Source: an uncultured Lachnospiraceae bacterium (lineage in GTDB: Bacteria > Bacillota > Clostridia > Lachnospirales > Lachnospiraceae). Taken from it: a stretch of 64,000 bases of DNA. The DNA lies in contig CALWSG010000063.1 of assembly GCA_944384155.1 (NCBI GenBank), positions 1-64,000 on the forward strand, read 5' to 3'. How positions within the stretch are numbered: position 1 is the stretch's first letter; every line of letters starts with the position of its first letter. The position numbers and the translations under genes were made by a program. The notes beneath the pieces were generated by a model. The model saw only the letters and a list, made by a program, of their open reading frames with translations. It made no database searches and was not told the origin of the DNA. Shown here one piece after another: positions 55,180 to 64,000 of the stretch.

Positions 55180-55535
55180 GTAGCAAGATAATATGTTTAA
55201 TTTAATATAAAAGAATACTTTATTACCGTGGTGCTGCTTTTACCATTAGAAATTGTAAAGGCAGCACCCGATTTATTTTATGAGTGATAATAGAAGCCTT
55301 GTTAATTATATCAGGCAAAAAATGTGCAGTGAGCAATAAAACATTGCTATATAGGACAAAATATGATAAACTATAAAAAAATTACCCACTATTTAAAGAG
55401 TTAAGAATACACAAGAAAGCTCAAAATAAAAGAACAGGAAACGGAATATAATATATTGGAGAAAAGTATTGAAATAACAAATATGAATAAGTTAATATTA
55501 TATATTAATACAATCAGGAAGGAGACAATATAGTC
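55180..55535. other. Intergenic region between carB and the M18 aminopeptidase gene
   Basis: After the hairpin at 55230-55268 there are about 265 AT-rich bases without an ORF. A weak promoter candidate (TTGCTA, 17 bases, TAAACT) lies near 55344-55372. The RBS of the next gene is AGGAAGGAG. Nothing else is recognised. Confidence 0.45.
55230..55268 (+). terminator. Hairpin terminator after carB
   Basis: GGTGCTGCTTTTAC pairs with GTAAAGGCAGCACC (one wobble), loop of about 11 bases. The T-rich tail is weak (ATTTATTTTA). Confidence 0.6.
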
Positions 55536-56915
55536 ATGGAAAGAGAATTGGCGTGGAAGAAGTACAAAAGCAAACAGATTAAAGAGATGGAGTCCTTATC
55601 AAAGAGCTATAAGGACTTTCTTAATGCAGGAAAGACAGAGAGAGAATGTGTGAAGAAGTCGGTAGAGCTTGCAAAGGAGGCAGGCTACAGAGATATAAAT
55701 GAAATGCTGGAAGGGGGATATAAGCTTAAACCGGGAGATAAAGTATATGCGGTAAATATGGACAAGGCAATAGCACTTTTTAATATAGGAAGTGAAAAGC
55801 TTGAAGACGGAATGAATATTCTTGGGGCACACATAGATTCTCCAAGAATGGATATTAAGCAAAATCCTATGTATGAGGATGGAGGATTTGCATATCTTGA
55901 CACTCACTATTACGGAGGAATAAAGAAGTATCAGTGGGTTGCCATTCCACTTGCAATACATGGCGTTGTAGTTAAAAAAAGCGGTGAGATTATAGATGTT
56001 GTAATAGGAGAGGATAAAAACGATCCTGTTGTGTGTGTTACAGATCTTCTTATTCACTTAGCAGGAGAGCAGCTTGAAAAAAAGGCATCAAAGGTAATAG
56101 AGGGAGAAGCACTTGATATTCTTATAGGAAGCAGACCTGTTGAGGGGGATGAAAAGGAAGCTGTAAAGGCAAATGTTCTTAAGCTTTTAAAGAAAAAGTA
56201 TGGTATTGAAGAGGAAGACTTTCTCTCAGCAGAGCTTGAGGTAGTTCCTGCCGGAAAAGCGAGAGATGCAGGAATTGACGAAAGCATGATAATGGCGTAT
56301 GGTCAGGATGACAGGGTATGTGCATATACATCACTGGCAGCTATGCTTGAGATAAAGGATGTAAAGAAAACGGCCTGCTGCCTTCTTGTGGATAAGGAGG
56401 AAATAGGAAGTGTGGGGGCTACGGGAATGCAGTCTAAATTCTTTGAGAATATTGTGGCTGAGATTATAAATATGACAGGTGAATTTAGTGAGCTTACATT
56501 ACGCAGATGCCTAAGAAATTCAAAAATGCTTTCGTCAGATGTAAGTGCTGCATATGATCCGTCATATGCGTCATATTTTGATAAAAAAAATGCGGCATTT
56601 TTCGGAAGAGGAATGGTGTTTAACAAGTTTACCGGCAGGGGAGGAAAGGGAGGCTCAAATGATGCAAATGCGGAATATATAGCCTCTATAAGAAAAATAA
56701 TGGACGAGCATAATATTTCATTTCAGACGGCAGAGCTTGGAAAGGTAGATGTAGGTGGAGGCGGAACCATTGCATATATATTGTCACTTTACGGCATGGA
56801 GGTTATAGACTGCGGAGTGGCAGTTTTAAATATGCACGCGCCGTGGGAGGTTACAAGTAAGGCAGACATTTATGAGACTAAGAACGGATATGCTGTATTT
56901 TTAAAATATGCATAG
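55536..56915 (+). CDS. M18-family aminopeptidase
   Basis: The 459-residue zinc metallopeptidase has the M18 metal ligands: H in GAHIDSPRMD, D in GQDDRVCAY, E-E in DKEEIGSVGATGMQS, and H in LNMHAPWEVTSK. It removes N-terminal acidic or neutral residues in the cytoplasm, usually as a dodecamer. Length is normal. It lies 24 bases before the UDP-sugar pyrophosphorylase gene and probably shares its transcript. Confidence 0.9.
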   Translation: MERELAWKKYKSKQIKEMESLSKSYKDFLNAGKTERECVKKSVELAKEAGYRDINEMLEGGYKLKPGDKVYAVNMDKAIALFNIGSEKLEDGMNILGAHIDSPRMDIKQNPMYEDGGFAYLDTHYYGGIKKYQWVAIPLAIHGVVVKKSGEIIDVVIGEDKNDPVVCVTDLLIHLAGEQLEKKASKVIEGEALDILIGSRPVEGDEKEAVKANVLKLLKKKYGIEEEDFLSAELEVVPAGKARDAGIDESMIMAYGQDDRVCAYTSLAAMLEIKDVKKTACCLLVDKEEIGSVGATGMQSKFFENIVAEIINMTGEFSELTLRRCLRNSKMLSSDVSAAYDPSYASYFDKKNAAFFGRGMVFNKFTGRGGKGGSNDANAEYIASIRKIMDEHNISFQTAELGKVDVGGGGTIAYILSLYGMEVIDCGVAVLNMHAPWEVTSKADIYETKNGYAVFLKYA

Positions 56916-56939
56916 AAGAATATGCACATGGAGGAAAAA

Positions 56940-58166
56940 ATGAATTATAGCGAGGCAAAAGAAAAGCTTGAAAGATATGGTCAGACACATCTTTTAAAAT
57001 TTTATGATGAATTAAATGAAGCTGAGAAAGCAGAGCTTTTAGCTCAGATAGAAAGTACGGATTTTTCTATGCTTAAGCTGTGTGAGAGTAAAGAAAACAT
57101 GGCAAAAAGGGGGAAAATAACTCCACTTGCAGCAATGACCCTTGGGGAAATAGAAGAGAATAAGGAATATTTTTATAATACAGGAGCAAGTGCCATAAAG
57201 GCAGGAAAGGTGGGAGCAGTCCTGCTTGCCGGAGGCATGGGGACAAGACTCGGCTCCCATGAGCCAAAGGGTATGTATAATATAGGTGAGACAAAGGATG
57301 TATTTATATTTGAGAGAATAATAAAAAATCTTATGGATATTGTGGATATAGCAGGCTCATGGATACATTTATTTGTTATGACAAGCGAAAAAAACCATAA
57401 GGCAACAACAGAGTTTTTTGAAGAAAAGGATTATTTTGGATATAATAAAAATTATATTACCTTTTTTAAACAGGAAATGGCACCTGCAGCAGATTATAAC
57501 GGAAAAATATATATGGAAAGTAAAAGCCGTATGTCAACATCTCCAAACGGCAACGGAGGCTGGTTTATATCCATGTATAAATCAGGTGTTCTTGATATAG
57601 TAAAAAGGGAGGGGATAGAGTGGCTTAACGTGTTTGCAGTTGATAATGTGCTTCAGAGGATTGCGGACCCTGTGTTTGTAGGGGCGGTTATAAGCAAAGG
57701 CTGTGCAGTAGGCTCAAAGGTGGTAAAGAAAGCATCACCTGATGAAAAGGTGGGAGTTATGTGCCTTGAGGACGGAAAGCCTTCAATAGTGGAATATTAT
57801 GAGCTGACAGATGAGCTTATGAATTCTAAAGATGAAAATGGAGAGCCGTCCTATAATTATGGTGTTATACTTAACTATTTGTTTAGGGTAGAGGATTTGG
57901 AAAAAATCATGAAACAGTATATGCCTTTACATATAGTAAAAAAGAAAATACCATATATTGACAGTGAGGGACAGCTTGTAAATCCTGAAGAGCCAAATGG
58001 CTATAAGTTTGAGACCCTTGTTCTTGATATGATACATCTTATGGACAGCTGTCTTCCTTTTGAGGTGATAAGGGAAAAGGAATTTGCACCTATTAAAAAT
58101 AAAACGGGAGTCGATTCAGTAGAGACAGCCAGGGAGCTGTTAAGGAAAAATGGAGTTACTTTATAA
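56940..58166 (+). CDS. UTP--hexose/HexNAc-1-phosphate uridylyltransferase (UDPGP type)
   Basis: The 408-residue enzyme has the nucleotidyltransferase motif LLAGGMGTRLGSHEPKG and the UDPGP-family HLFVMTSEKNH, EFFEEKDYF and NGYKFETLVLDM segments. This is the eukaryote-like UDPGP family (UDP-N-acetylhexosamine or UDP-glucose pyrophosphorylase), not the GalU type. GGAGGAAAAA before 56940 sets the start; the longer ORF from 56922 runs through that RBS. Exact sugar not certain. Confidence 0.88.
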   Translation: MNYSEAKEKLERYGQTHLLKFYDELNEAEKAELLAQIESTDFSMLKLCESKENMAKRGKITPLAAMTLGEIEENKEYFYNTGASAIKAGKVGAVLLAGGMGTRLGSHEPKGMYNIGETKDVFIFERIIKNLMDIVDIAGSWIHLFVMTSEKNHKATTEFFEEKDYFGYNKNYITFFKQEMAPAADYNGKIYMESKSRMSTSPNGNGGWFISMYKSGVLDIVKREGIEWLNVFAVDNVLQRIADPVFVGAVISKGCAVGSKVVKKASPDEKVGVMCLEDGKPSIVEYYELTDELMNSKDENGEPSYNYGVILNYLFRVEDLEKIMKQYMPLHIVKKKIPYIDSEGQLVNPEEPNGYKFETLVLDMIHLMDSCLPFEVIREKEFAPIKNKTGVDSVETARELLRKNGVTL

Positions 58167-58183
58167 AAGGTGGGAGGAAACAT

Positions 58184-60133
58184 ATGGATTATGGATTTGT
58201 ACGTGTAGCTGCAATGACGCCTGACATAAGGGTGGCAGATACTATATATAACACAAATGAAATAAAGAGGCTTATAGATGCTGCAGTGGAAAAAAGTGTG
58301 CGTGCTGCCATATTTCCTGAACTGTGTATTACAGGCTATACATGCAGTGATTTGTTTTTGCAGTCGGCACTTTTAAATTCTTCAAGAAAAGCAGTGTCAG
58401 ATATTGCAGAATATATTAAGGGGAAAAATATTATTACTGTAGTGGGTCTTCCCATAATGAATGACGGAAAGCTGTATAATGTGGCGGCAGTAGTTTATGA
58501 CGGGAATGTTCTTGGAATTATACCTAAGTGCAATATACCTAACTACTCCGAATTTTATGAGGCAAGGCATTTTACAAAAGGAACGGGTAAGGTAAAATAT
58601 ATAGACTTTAACGGCGAGAAGGTTCCCTTTGGAGCAAATATTATATTTAAGTGGAGAGAGCTTGAGGACTTTAAGCTCTCCGTTGAAATGTGTGAGGATT
58701 TGTGGGTTCCCCTTCCTCCAAGCATAAGGCATGCCATAGCAGGTGCCACTGTTATTGCCAATCTTTCCGCAAGTGATGAAACTACCGGAAAGGATATATA
58801 TAGGAAAAGCCTTGTGTCAGGTCAGTCTGCAAGGCTTATATGCGGCTATATTTATGCATCTGCAGGGGAAGGTGAATCATCAACTGATTTGGTTTTTTCA
58901 GGTCATAATATTATAGCGGAAAACGGAACGGTTATGGCAGAGTCAGGAAGATTTAGGAATCAAAGCATATACTGTGATATTGACGTTGACAAGCTTACGG
59001 CAGAGAGAAGAAGAATGACAACATATCCTCATAACATAGAAGGATACGGAAATATAGACGATTACCATATAGTTGAATTTTCCATGAAAAATAGCAGAAG
59101 TGATGATATGCTTTTAAGAAAAACGGATAATTCCCCTTTTGTTCCTTCAGATTTAAGTGACAGGGCAAAAAGATGTGAGGAGATACTTACAATACAGTCA
59201 ATGGGACTTAAAAAAAGGCTTAAGCATACAAATGCCGCTTCTGCTGTTGTGGGAATATCCGGAGGACTTGATTCTACTTTGGCACTTCTTGTTACAGCAA
59301 AGGCATTTGATTCTTTAAAAAAGGACAGAAAAGATATAATAGCAGTGACAATGCCGGGCTTTGGAACCACAGACAGAACATACACAAATGCAGTTACTCT
59401 TATAAATAAGCTTGGAGCCACATTTAGGGAGGTTCCTATAGGGGAGGCAGTTTTAAGGCATTTTGATGATATTGGCCACGATAAAAATGTTAAGGACGTA
59501 ACATATGAAAATTCCCAGGCAAGACAGAGAACCCTTTTGCTTATGGATATAGCAAATGAAAAGGGCGGAATGGTCATAGGTACGGGAGATATGTCAGAGC
59601 TTGCACTGGGCTGGGCTACCTATAACGGGGATCATATGTCCATGTACGGAGTTAATTCATCAGTGCCAAAGACTCTTGTAAGACACCTTGTACAGTATTA
59701 TGCAGATACCTGCGGAGACAGTGTGTTAAAAAATGTACTTTATGATATTCTTGATACTCCTGTAAGCCCTGAGCTTTTACCTCCTGATAAGGACGGAACC
59801 ATAGCACAGAAAACAGAGGATCTTGTTGGACCTTATGAGCTGCATGATTTCTTTTTGTATAATATATTAAGATTTGGATTTGAGCCGGCAAAAATATATT
59901 ATATGTCAGTTAAGGCATTTGACAAGCTGTATGATAAAAAGACAATATTAAAATGGCTGAAGGTGTTTTATAAAAGATTTTTTTCGCAGCAGTTTAAAAG
60001 GTCATGCCTTCCTGACGGTGTAAAGGTGGGAAGTGTTGCAGTGTCTCCGAGAGGTGACTTAAGAATGCCAAGTGATGCCTGTGCAGATATATGGCTGAGT
60101 CAGCTTGAGAATATAAACACAGATGAAAGGTAA
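58184..60133 (+). CDS. nadE: Glutamine-dependent NAD+ synthetase
   Basis: The 649-residue enzyme has an N-terminal nitrilase-type glutaminase domain (about 1-290; E in FPELCITGYTC, C in VEMCEDLWVP) and a C-terminal NAD synthetase domain (about 340-640; PP-loop GISGGLDSTLAL). It makes NAD from deamido-NAD with glutamine-derived ammonia. The full triad is visible. It follows the pyrophosphorylase after 17 bases. Confidence 0.95.
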   Translation: MDYGFVRVAAMTPDIRVADTIYNTNEIKRLIDAAVEKSVRAAIFPELCITGYTCSDLFLQSALLNSSRKAVSDIAEYIKGKNIITVVGLPIMNDGKLYNVAAVVYDGNVLGIIPKCNIPNYSEFYEARHFTKGTGKVKYIDFNGEKVPFGANIIFKWRELEDFKLSVEMCEDLWVPLPPSIRHAIAGATVIANLSASDETTGKDIYRKSLVSGQSARLICGYIYASAGEGESSTDLVFSGHNIIAENGTVMAESGRFRNQSIYCDIDVDKLTAERRRMTTYPHNIEGYGNIDDYHIVEFSMKNSRSDDMLLRKTDNSPFVPSDLSDRAKRCEEILTIQSMGLKKRLKHTNAASAVVGISGGLDSTLALLVTAKAFDSLKKDRKDIIAVTMPGFGTTDRTYTNAVTLINKLGATFREVPIGEAVLRHFDDIGHDKNVKDVTYENSQARQRTLLLMDIANEKGGMVIGTGDMSELALGWATYNGDHMSMYGVNSSVPKTLVRHLVQYYADTCGDSVLKNVLYDILDTPVSPELLPPDKDGTIAQKTEDLVGPYELHDFFLYNILRFGFEPAKIYYMSVKAFDKLYDKKTILKWLKVFYKRFFSQQFKRSCLPDGVKVGSVAVSPRGDLRMPSDACADIWLSQLENINTDER

Positions 60134-60149
60134 GAAAGGTGAATATAAA

Positions 60150-61085
60150 ATGAGCTTAAGAGAAGTAAGGGAGTATTACGGAAAAAGCACGGGACTTTTG
60201 TCCTTTATGAATCTTATTTTTGTTATGGTAATAGGAGGAATGGGAATATATATTGCAGATATAATGTCGGCAAATGATGAGAATGAGACAAAGGTATTTT
60301 GCTTATACACAGTTTTTGTTGTGGGCTTAATACTTGCCATACTTCTTATAATTTCATGCTTTATGGGAAGAAATGGAAACTATGAGACAGCATTAAGATT
60401 TCGAAGGCTTTTGGCAGTGATAGGCTGTGTCATAGGAATAATAAGCCTTATGGTAAGTGCCGTTACCATAGCGGAGACATATAAGGAATGGGAGGACGGT
60501 TATACCTTTGCCATATTTATTATACAGCTTGTGGGAAGTATACTGGCTGTTGCAGCATGCATAACACTTTTTGTTTTTTCCGCAGCAGGGGGAAAATATT
60601 ATGACAGTAAAAAAGCAGCAAAAGATATTCCTGAAGCAATGACTGCAGAGAAGAATAAGAGAAAATATATGTTTTTGATAAATATTTCATATGTTGTTCT
60701 TTCAGTATCAGTATTTCTTCTTTCATTATATTTTGCAGTGGAAATAGATTCCTACAGTATCCAGGACTTAACTGATAACAGCAGGTATTCATCAATATAT
60801 GAGATTATATTTAAGGCAGGTCTGATAACAACTATTCTTGTATTTGCATCAGGAGTTCTGCTTCTTTGTGTAAAGAGTCAAAAAGTATATGCTTTATCAA
60901 AAGCAGCTTATATTGTAAATACCATTGTGCAGGCTGTTTTTGTAATATATTCAATTTTAAATATATCAAAGGATTTTGTAAAAGCACAGTATCCTGATAT
61001 TACATATATTGTGTTTGGCATAATTCTTGCCGTAATTTCATTTGTTTTTGCAATGAAGTCATACTTCATTGCAAAAACTGCTTAA
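60150..61085 (+). CDS. Multi-pass membrane protein, unknown
   Basis: The 311-residue protein has eight predicted membrane helices (starting near 14, 44, 80, 115, 170, 215, 245 and 280) and few charged loops. The N-terminus MSLREVREYYGKSTG faces the cytoplasm. I do not recognise a family. RBS AAAGGTG supports ATG 60150 over 60123. It starts 16 bases after nadE. Its last four bases overlap the end of the convergent gene at 61082, and a perfect palindrome sits on its final codons. Confidence 0.65.
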   Translation: MSLREVREYYGKSTGLLSFMNLIFVMVIGGMGIYIADIMSANDENETKVFCLYTVFVVGLILAILLIISCFMGRNGNYETALRFRRLLAVIGCVIGIISLMVSAVTIAETYKEWEDGYTFAIFIIQLVGSILAVAACITLFVFSAAGGKYYDSKKAAKDIPEAMTAEKNKRKYMFLINISYVVLSVSVFLLSLYFAVEIDSYSIQDLTDNSRYSSIYEIIFKAGLITTILVFASGVLLLCVKSQKVYALSKAAYIVNTIVQAVFVIYSILNISKDFVKAQYPDITYIVFGIILAVISFVFAMKSYFIAKTA

Positions 61086-61139
61086 TCGGAGGCTTTTGCC
61101 TTATCCAGTGCAGTCTTAATGGCATCCATTAAGACTGCA
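61045..61139. repeat. Two perfect palindromes with CAT loops at a convergent gene junction
   Basis: Palindrome 1 has 15-bp arms (61045-61059 / 61063-61077, loop CAT). Palindrome 2 has 14-bp arms (61109-61122 / 61126-61139, loop CAT). Both are inside coding sequence at the 3' ends of the two convergent genes. Neither has the long T-run of a standard terminator beyond its own arms. Confidence 0.85.
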
Positions 61140-61513
61140 TATGTATATTGACTGTCCGATGTCATATAGACATCATCAGGGTTTTGCGTATCTATTATCT
61201 GGGTTCTTATACTGTCTATGGAAACCTTTAGCTGGGGATACACTGTTTCTATGGTATCACCAACAGGAGACAGGCTTACGTCTACTATTCTTTCGGAATC
61301 TACCTTCACGGATACCTCCATCGGCATACTTCCCACTGTAAGAGAGGAGGAGTATGTTCCGGGAACATAAGAAGCATTTGTTTCTTCATCTTCACTGTTA
61401 TGCAAAAACATAAAAACAAGGAGAAGGATTAAAAGTATTCCTAAAATAACAAATATTATGGTGTATATTAATTCTTTTAACTGAAAAACAACTATTTTAG
61501 GGTTTGAATTCAT
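61082..61513 (-). CDS. Membrane-anchored FMN-binding-domain-like protein
   Basis: The 143-residue protein has a short N-terminal cytoplasmic segment, one membrane helix (about 14-38) and an outer domain. The outer part follows the FMN_bind (PF04205) pattern: PGTYSSSLTVG, VSVKVDSERIVDVSLSP, then SDSQYTYAVLMDAIKTALDKA. The usual SGATxT flavin-attachment threonine motif is changed to SDSQYTY, so covalent FMN is uncertain. RBS AGGAGTGACAAT supports the start. It may act in extracytoplasmic electron transfer or only share the fold. Confidence 0.62.
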   Translation of the reverse strand: MNSNPKIVVFQLKELIYTIIFVILGILLILLLVFMFLHNSEDEETNASYVPGTYSSSLTVGSMPMEVSVKVDSERIVDVSLSPVGDTIETVYPQLKVSIDSIRTQIIDTQNPDDVYMTSDSQYTYAVLMDAIKTALDKAKASD

Positions 61514-61624
61514 ATTGTCACTCCTGTAATATTATATATTACAGTCTATTTTGTGCCTTAAGAAAATATGATAAGAAATTAAATATATAAGTATGCACAA
61601 TCAAAACAAATGTTCGATAAAATC

Positions 61625-61653
61625 TTGACGTAAAGTTTCTTATATGATAATAT
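61625..61653 (+). promoter_or_regulatory. addB promoter
   Basis: TTGACG (61625-61630), a 17-base spacer and TAATAT (61648-61653) lie about 55 bases before the addB start. A hairpin CTGTAATA/TATTACAG lies at about 61525-61545, near the start of the divergent gene. Confidence 0.65.
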
Positions 61654-61708
61654 TTTAATATAAAGCTGAATGGATTTTGCAGGCATTTATAAAAAAGGAG
61701 ATAAGACA

Positions 61709-64000
61709 ATGGAAAACAAGGGTGTGATGAAGCTTGTCCTTGGCGGCAGCGGTTACGGAAAGTCAACATATGTTCTTGAGGAATTAATAAATAAATCAAT
61801 GGAAAATCCCCATAACAATTATATAATAGTAGTGCCTGAGCAGTTTACAATGGCTACACAGAAGGAGATTGTGGAAAGACACCCTAACCATGGTGTGATG
61901 AATATAGATATTGTCAGCTTTAACAGGCTTGCCTTTCGTGTGTTTGAGGAGCTTGGAATAAGCAATCTGTCAATACTTGACGATACAGGTAAGACTCTTA
62001 TATTAAAGAGAGTTATAGAGGAAAACAAGGAAAGCTTAAATATATATAAAAATAAAGCAAATCAGTCTGGCTTTGTGGAGGAAATGAAATCAGCCGTATC
62101 AGAGCTTTATTCCTATGGCATAGATTTAGATAAGTTTGATAATATTGTGAATATAACCTTAGACAGACCATATATAAGTGAGAAGCTAAAGGATATAAGG
62201 CTTATTTATGCAGCATTTAAGGAGGCACTTGGCAGTAAGTATATTACAAAGGAAGAAATACTAAGCAAGCTATGCGGCGTAATAGACAGGTCGGACATTA
62301 TAAGAAATGCAGAGTTTGTATTTGACGGCTTTACAGGCTTCACCCCTATACAGTACAGACTTATAGGTATTCTTCTTGAAAAAGGATGCCATATAACTGT
62401 AACTGTAACAATATCCGCAGAAGAGGCGGAAAAGCTTACAGATACAGGTTTTAAGGAAATTAAGGAGCAGGAGCTTTTTAATCTGTCAAAGACCACAATA
62501 AACAGTCTGTTTGCACTGGCGGCAGACCATCATATATCAATAGGCAGCAATAATATAGTTATAATGGGAAGGAACTGTAATTACAGGCTTAGAAATAACG
62601 GAGATATTGATTTTCTGGAGAAAAATATATTTAGGAATAAAAATTCTACATATAAAAATACAGGAAATATAAAAGTGATACAAATGGATAATGCAATGAA
62701 GGAGGCAGAGCTTGCAGCAGCATATATTAATGACGGAGTGAGAAACCAGGGGTACAGATACAGGGATTTTGCTGTTATAACGGGAAATCTTGATATATAC
62801 AGAAAGCTTATAGAAACATCATTTACGGAAAACGAGATTCCGTTTTTTATGGATAATAAGAGAAGGCTTATATTAAATCCATGTGTTGCAGCCATAAGGG
62901 CAGCACTTGATATGGTGAGGGATGATTTTTCCTATGTCAGCGTGTTTAAATTCTTAAGATGCAAAATGACAGATATTAATCAGGATAGCATAGATATACT
63001 GGAAAATTATGTCCTTGAGTATGGAATAAGAGGGTATAAAAGGTACAGCAAGCCATTTAGACGATTAAAAAGCGGAAAAGACAGTGAGCTGTTAAATAGA
63101 GTTAATGAAGTAAGAGAGCAGTTTGTATCACTGATAAGTGACTTTAGGGAAAAGGTATCGGGAAAAGATAAGACGGTAAAGGATATGACCTACGCAGTTT
63201 ATTATCTTATGGAAGAACTTAGCATTTACGAAAAGCTGAAGGTGTATGAGGAAAGGTTTAACAGTGAGGGAAAACTTAGCTTAAGCAAGGAATACAGCCA
63301 GACATACGGACTGGTTATAGAGCTTCTCGATAAGCTTGTGGAGCTTATGGGAGAAACGGTAATAACAGTAAAGGATTACGGAAAGCTTCTTGAAGCAGGC
63401 TTTGAGGAAATAAAGGTTGGAGTGATTCCCTTAAATGTTGACAGTGTGGTTGTGGGAGACATGGAAAGAACAAGACTTTCAGATATTAAGGTTTTATTTG
63501 TCCTTGGAGTAAATGACGGCATTATACCAAAGATGGGGGAAGGTACAGGGCTTCTTACACAGAGAGACAGGGGATATTTAAAAAAGCTTAATGTGGAGCT
63601 TTCTCCTACGGCAAGGGAAAGTATATTTATACAGAGATTTTATCTTTATCAGAATCTCACAAAGGAATCTCATAAGCTAATACTGACATACAGCATAAGC
63701 ACAGTGGACGGAAAGCCTGCCAGACCGTCGTATCTTGTGGGAACGATTATGGATATGTATGAAAATAAAAGTATTATAAGTGAAAATCCGTTTAGATACA
63801 ATATATATACTAAGGAGCTTGGATTAAAGTATGTTGCAGAGCATTTTGTAAACAGCAGTGAGGATATGACAGATTTAGTAAAGGAGCTGTATACGTATTT
63901 TTTCAGTCATAAGTCATTAAGTCATAAGCTTAATAAGATTACGGAGGGAGCATTTTTTAACAGCAGGACAGGAAAAATAAACAGTGCCGTGGCAAAGGCA
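61709..64000 (+). CDS. addB: ATP-dependent helicase/nuclease subunit B (5' part)
   Basis: The frame from ATG 61709 is open to the window end (764 codons seen; full AddB is about 1150). It begins with the Walker A motif LVLGGSGYGKST and then IIVVPEQFTMATQKEIVERHP, NIDIVSFNRLAFRVFEELG, the AddB hallmark. AddAB resects double-strand DNA ends for recombination. The 4Fe-4S nuclease domain and addA should lie beyond the window. RBS AAAGGAG precedes the start. Confidence 0.93.
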   Translation, partial: MENKGVMKLVLGGSGYGKSTYVLEELINKSMENPHNNYIIVVPEQFTMATQKEIVERHPNHGVMNIDIVSFNRLAFRVFEELGISNLSILDDTGKTLILKRVIEENKESLNIYKNKANQSGFVEEMKSAVSELYSYGIDLDKFDNIVNITLDRPYISEKLKDIRLIYAAFKEALGSKYITKEEILSKLCGVIDRSDIIRNAEFVFDGFTGFTPIQYRLIGILLEKGCHITVTVTISAEEAEKLTDTGFKEIKEQELFNLSKTTINSLFALAADHHISIGSNNIVIMGRNCNYRLRNNGDIDFLEKNIFRNKNSTYKNTGNIKVIQMDNAMKEAELAAAYINDGVRNQGYRYRDFAVITGNLDIYRKLIETSFTENEIPFFMDNKRRLILNPCVAAIRAALDMVRDDFSYVSVFKFLRCKMTDINQDSIDILENYVLEYGIRGYKRYSKPFRRLKSGKDSELLNRVNEVREQFVSLISDFREKVSGKDKTVKDMTYAVYYLMEELSIYEKLKVYEERFNSEGKLSLSKEYSQTYGLVIELLDKLVELMGETVITVKDYGKLLEAGFEEIKVGVIPLNVDSVVVGDMERTRLSDIKVLFVLGVNDGIIPKMGEGTGLLTQRDRGYLKKLNVELSPTARESIFIQRFYLYQNLTKESHKLILTYSISTVDGKPARPSYLVGTIMDMYENKSIISENPFRYNIYTKELGLKYVAEHFVNSSEDMTDLVKELYTYFFSHKSLSHKLNKITEGAFFNSRTGKINSAVAKA

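Noticed and set aside
1-64000. CRISPR array, tRNA or rRNA genes
   Set aside because: No regular spaced repeats, no tRNA cloverleaf with a TTCGAATC-type arm, and no rRNA-like sequence were noticed by eye; a tRNAscan and Infernal run would settle this.

Overview
The window is AT-rich DNA from a low-GC Gram-positive bacterium. It has strong AAGGAGG-type ribosome binding sites and textbook TTGACA-17-TATAAT promoters. The clostridial type II fatty-acid gene order, an LtaS-type sulfatase, a SpoIID-like protein, a SleB-like hydrolase and a DUF2225 protein all fit a gut Lachnospiraceae-type Clostridia. That placement is inferred from gene content and style, not from a marker gene; there is no rRNA or tRNA here.

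Layout. (1) 1-~4390: right-hand end of an integrated element of Tn916-like type. It holds a Com-like zinc ribbon, two Xre regulators, two degenerate serine-recombinase-like proteins, a MazF/PemK-like protein, Xis and a tyrosine integrase. It abuts a low-molecular-weight protein tyrosine phosphatase gene. (2) 5021-10058: GNAT acetyltransferase plus a complete BceRS-BceAB type peptide-antibiotic sensing and detoxification module with a BceR-type operator. (3) 10060-18052: HAD phosphatase, chemoreceptor with an acidic tail, DEAD-box RNA helicase, NTPase, and thiamine genes (a ThiE-ThiD fusion and a TenI-like protein). (4) 18103-20118: two secreted or lipid-anchored proteins of unknown role. (5) 20366-27718: pyrophosphatase, FabH, a NatA-type ABC exporter with two permeases, and an LTA-synthase-like enzyme. 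(6) 27841-29397: an orphan FliD-like protein and a gene-poor stretch with tandem repeats and an orphan terminator. (7) 29398-37932: fatty-acid cluster acpP-fabD-fabG-fabF-accB-fabZ-accC-accDA-NMO/FabK-like. (8) 37981-39496: TPP riboswitch and thiC. (9) 39694-43694: a two-component pair with a sensorless kinase, hflX, thyA, dihydrofolate reductase. (10) 43849-64000: ilvE, SpoIID/peptidoglycan-binding protein, glnS, DUF2225, SleB-like hydrolase, carAB, M18 aminopeptidase, UDP-sugar pyrophosphorylase, NAD synthetase, membrane proteins, and the 5' part of addB.

How the parts work together. The fatty-acid cluster and the distant fabH share the same promoter design: a TATACT -10 box running straight into a TTTGA-N3-TCAAA palindrome. 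This matches the published FabT operator, so a FabT-like MarR repressor encoded elsewhere probably controls both. Thiamine genes are split: thiC is under a TPP riboswitch, while thiED-tenI has an ordinary promoter and no riboswitch that I can find. The Bce module senses and expels peptide antibiotics through RR/HK control of its own transporter promoter.

Most of the window is ordinary core genome. The observations most worth checking are the FabT-like regulon, the dead recombinase-like proteins beside the MazF-like gene, the shortened response-regulator receiver, the NMO-family protein with a cysteine cluster as candidate enoyl reductase, the ThiE-ThiD fusion with a buried RBS and start, and the paired CAT-loop palindromes at the 61 kb convergent gene overlap.
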